A stretch of DNA of 6,572 nt, taken from the NCBI GenBank assembly GCA_023229505.1, contig JALNZD010000080.1, forward strand, positions 1 through 6,572, read 5' to 3'. Position numbers and translations under genes: made by a program. The notes under the pieces were generated by a model. It had not been told where the DNA came from and did no database searches. It was given only the letters and a program-made list of their open reading frames with translations. The DNA is from Bacteroidales bacterium (GTDB lineage Bacteria; Bacteroidota; Bacteroidia; Bacteroidales; JAGOPY01). Positions 6,254-6,572 of the stretch are shown here, piece by piece (the first letter of the stretch is position 1; each line of letters starts with the position of its first letter).

Positions 6254-6572
6254 ATGAAAATACCCAAAGGATATATACTGGTAAAAGAGGAAGACTGGCG
6301 TAGAATGCAACAACAGGTCATTGATATGCAACAATTGATAGTGGTACTACAAAATCGGATAGTTGAGTTAGAACAACGATTGAATAAAAACAGCAGCAAC
6401 AGTCACAAGTCACCTTCAAGTGACGGATTTCGCAAGCCAATTCAGAATAATCGTGAGAAGAGCAATAAAAGTCAAGGCGCACAGCCTGGGCATAAGGGAA
6501 CAACATTGACAATGGTAGAAGATCCTGATAAGATTATCTTTCATCCTGTGGGAGGGAAATGTGACTGTTGTG
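6254..6572 (+). CDS. IS66-family transposase, 5' part only (runs off the window)
   Basis: From ATG 6254 the frame stays open to the window end, giving 106 residues of a protein usually about 450-550 long. A heptad-like, Gln/Leu-rich segment (about residues 18-43) looks like the short coiled coil found at the start of IS66 transposases. Next come the family signature LNKNSSNSHKSPSSDGFRK (43-61), the QPGHKGTTL motif (77-85), and the start of the IS66 zinc-binding region with HP and KCDCC (97-106). The DDE catalytic domain lies beyond the window. No tnpA or tnpB gene precedes it: only 174 bp separates it from the divergent PorP-like gene. This fits the single-gene (ISBst12-like) type of IS66 element rather than the tnpA-tnpB-tnpC type. 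No Shine-Dalgarno site is evident; the start is chosen because it is the first ATG in the frame and gives the expected N terminus. Confidence 0.88.
   Translation, partial: MKIPKGYILVKEEDWRRMQQQVIDMQQLIVVLQNRIVELEQRLNKNSSNSHKSPSSDGFRKPIQNNREKSNKSQGAQPGHKGTTLTMVEDPDKIIFHPVGGKCDCC
6254..6572 (+). mobile_element. Left part of an IS66-family insertion sequence, outer end unresolved
   Basis: The transposase gene marks the element. Its left terminal inverted repeat must lie between about 6080 and 6253, or the element is degraded, because the PorP-like gene begins at 6079. With the right end outside the window no inverted-repeat pair or 8-bp target duplication can be matched, so only the coding part is delimited here. 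A GTAAG string at 6105-6109 resembles the start of some IS66 ends, but this is weak. Confidence 0.6.

Noticed and set aside
6318..6512. 64-codon minus-strand frame opposite the transposase gene
   Set aside because: The plus-strand frame carries clear IS66 signatures, so this is antisense noise.

Overview
The window looks like a chromosomal segment of a member of the Bacteroidota. The reasons are AT-rich DNA, a secreted multi-PKD protein ending in a gliding-motility-type (type B) type IX secretion signal, a PorP/SprF-family outer-membrane protein, genes without clear Shine-Dalgarno sites, and two good matches to the Bacteroidota -7 promoter element (TAnnTTTG). A genus cannot be named from the sequence.

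Layout: positions 2-51 hold a long imperfect hairpin, which lies just downstream of a small minus-strand lipoprotein gene (84-407). A divergent intergenic region of about 300 bp (408-705) follows. It contains one promoter element for each flanking gene and a GC-rich, foldable island (515-579). The main gene (706-4959, plus strand) encodes a roughly 1,417-residue surface or secreted protein made of about 15 beta-sandwich repeat modules. Most are PKD-like; the middle holds two WSVSP modules and two GGTW modules. A type B T9SS C-terminal domain ends the protein. Only 19 bp downstream, and convergent with it, a PorP/SprF-family gene (4979-6079, minus strand) encodes an outer-membrane beta-barrel. 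A 174-bp non-coding gap (6080-6253) with a small palindrome and a direct repeat separates it from the 5' end of an IS66-family transposase gene (from 6254), which runs off the window.

How the genes may work together: PorP/SprF proteins such as SprF of Flavobacterium johnsoniae are needed for secretion or surface attachment of partner proteins with type B C-terminal domains, such as SprB. The adjacency here suggests a dedicated exporter/anchor plus adhesin pair, although the genes converge rather than forming an operon. The lipoprotein and the IS66 element show no clear functional tie to that pair. I found no CRISPR array, tRNA or rRNA, and no wholly new system. The most informative points are the substrate-exporter pairing, the variant C-terminal signal, the change of module type inside the adhesin, and the two unexplained structured non-coding segments.
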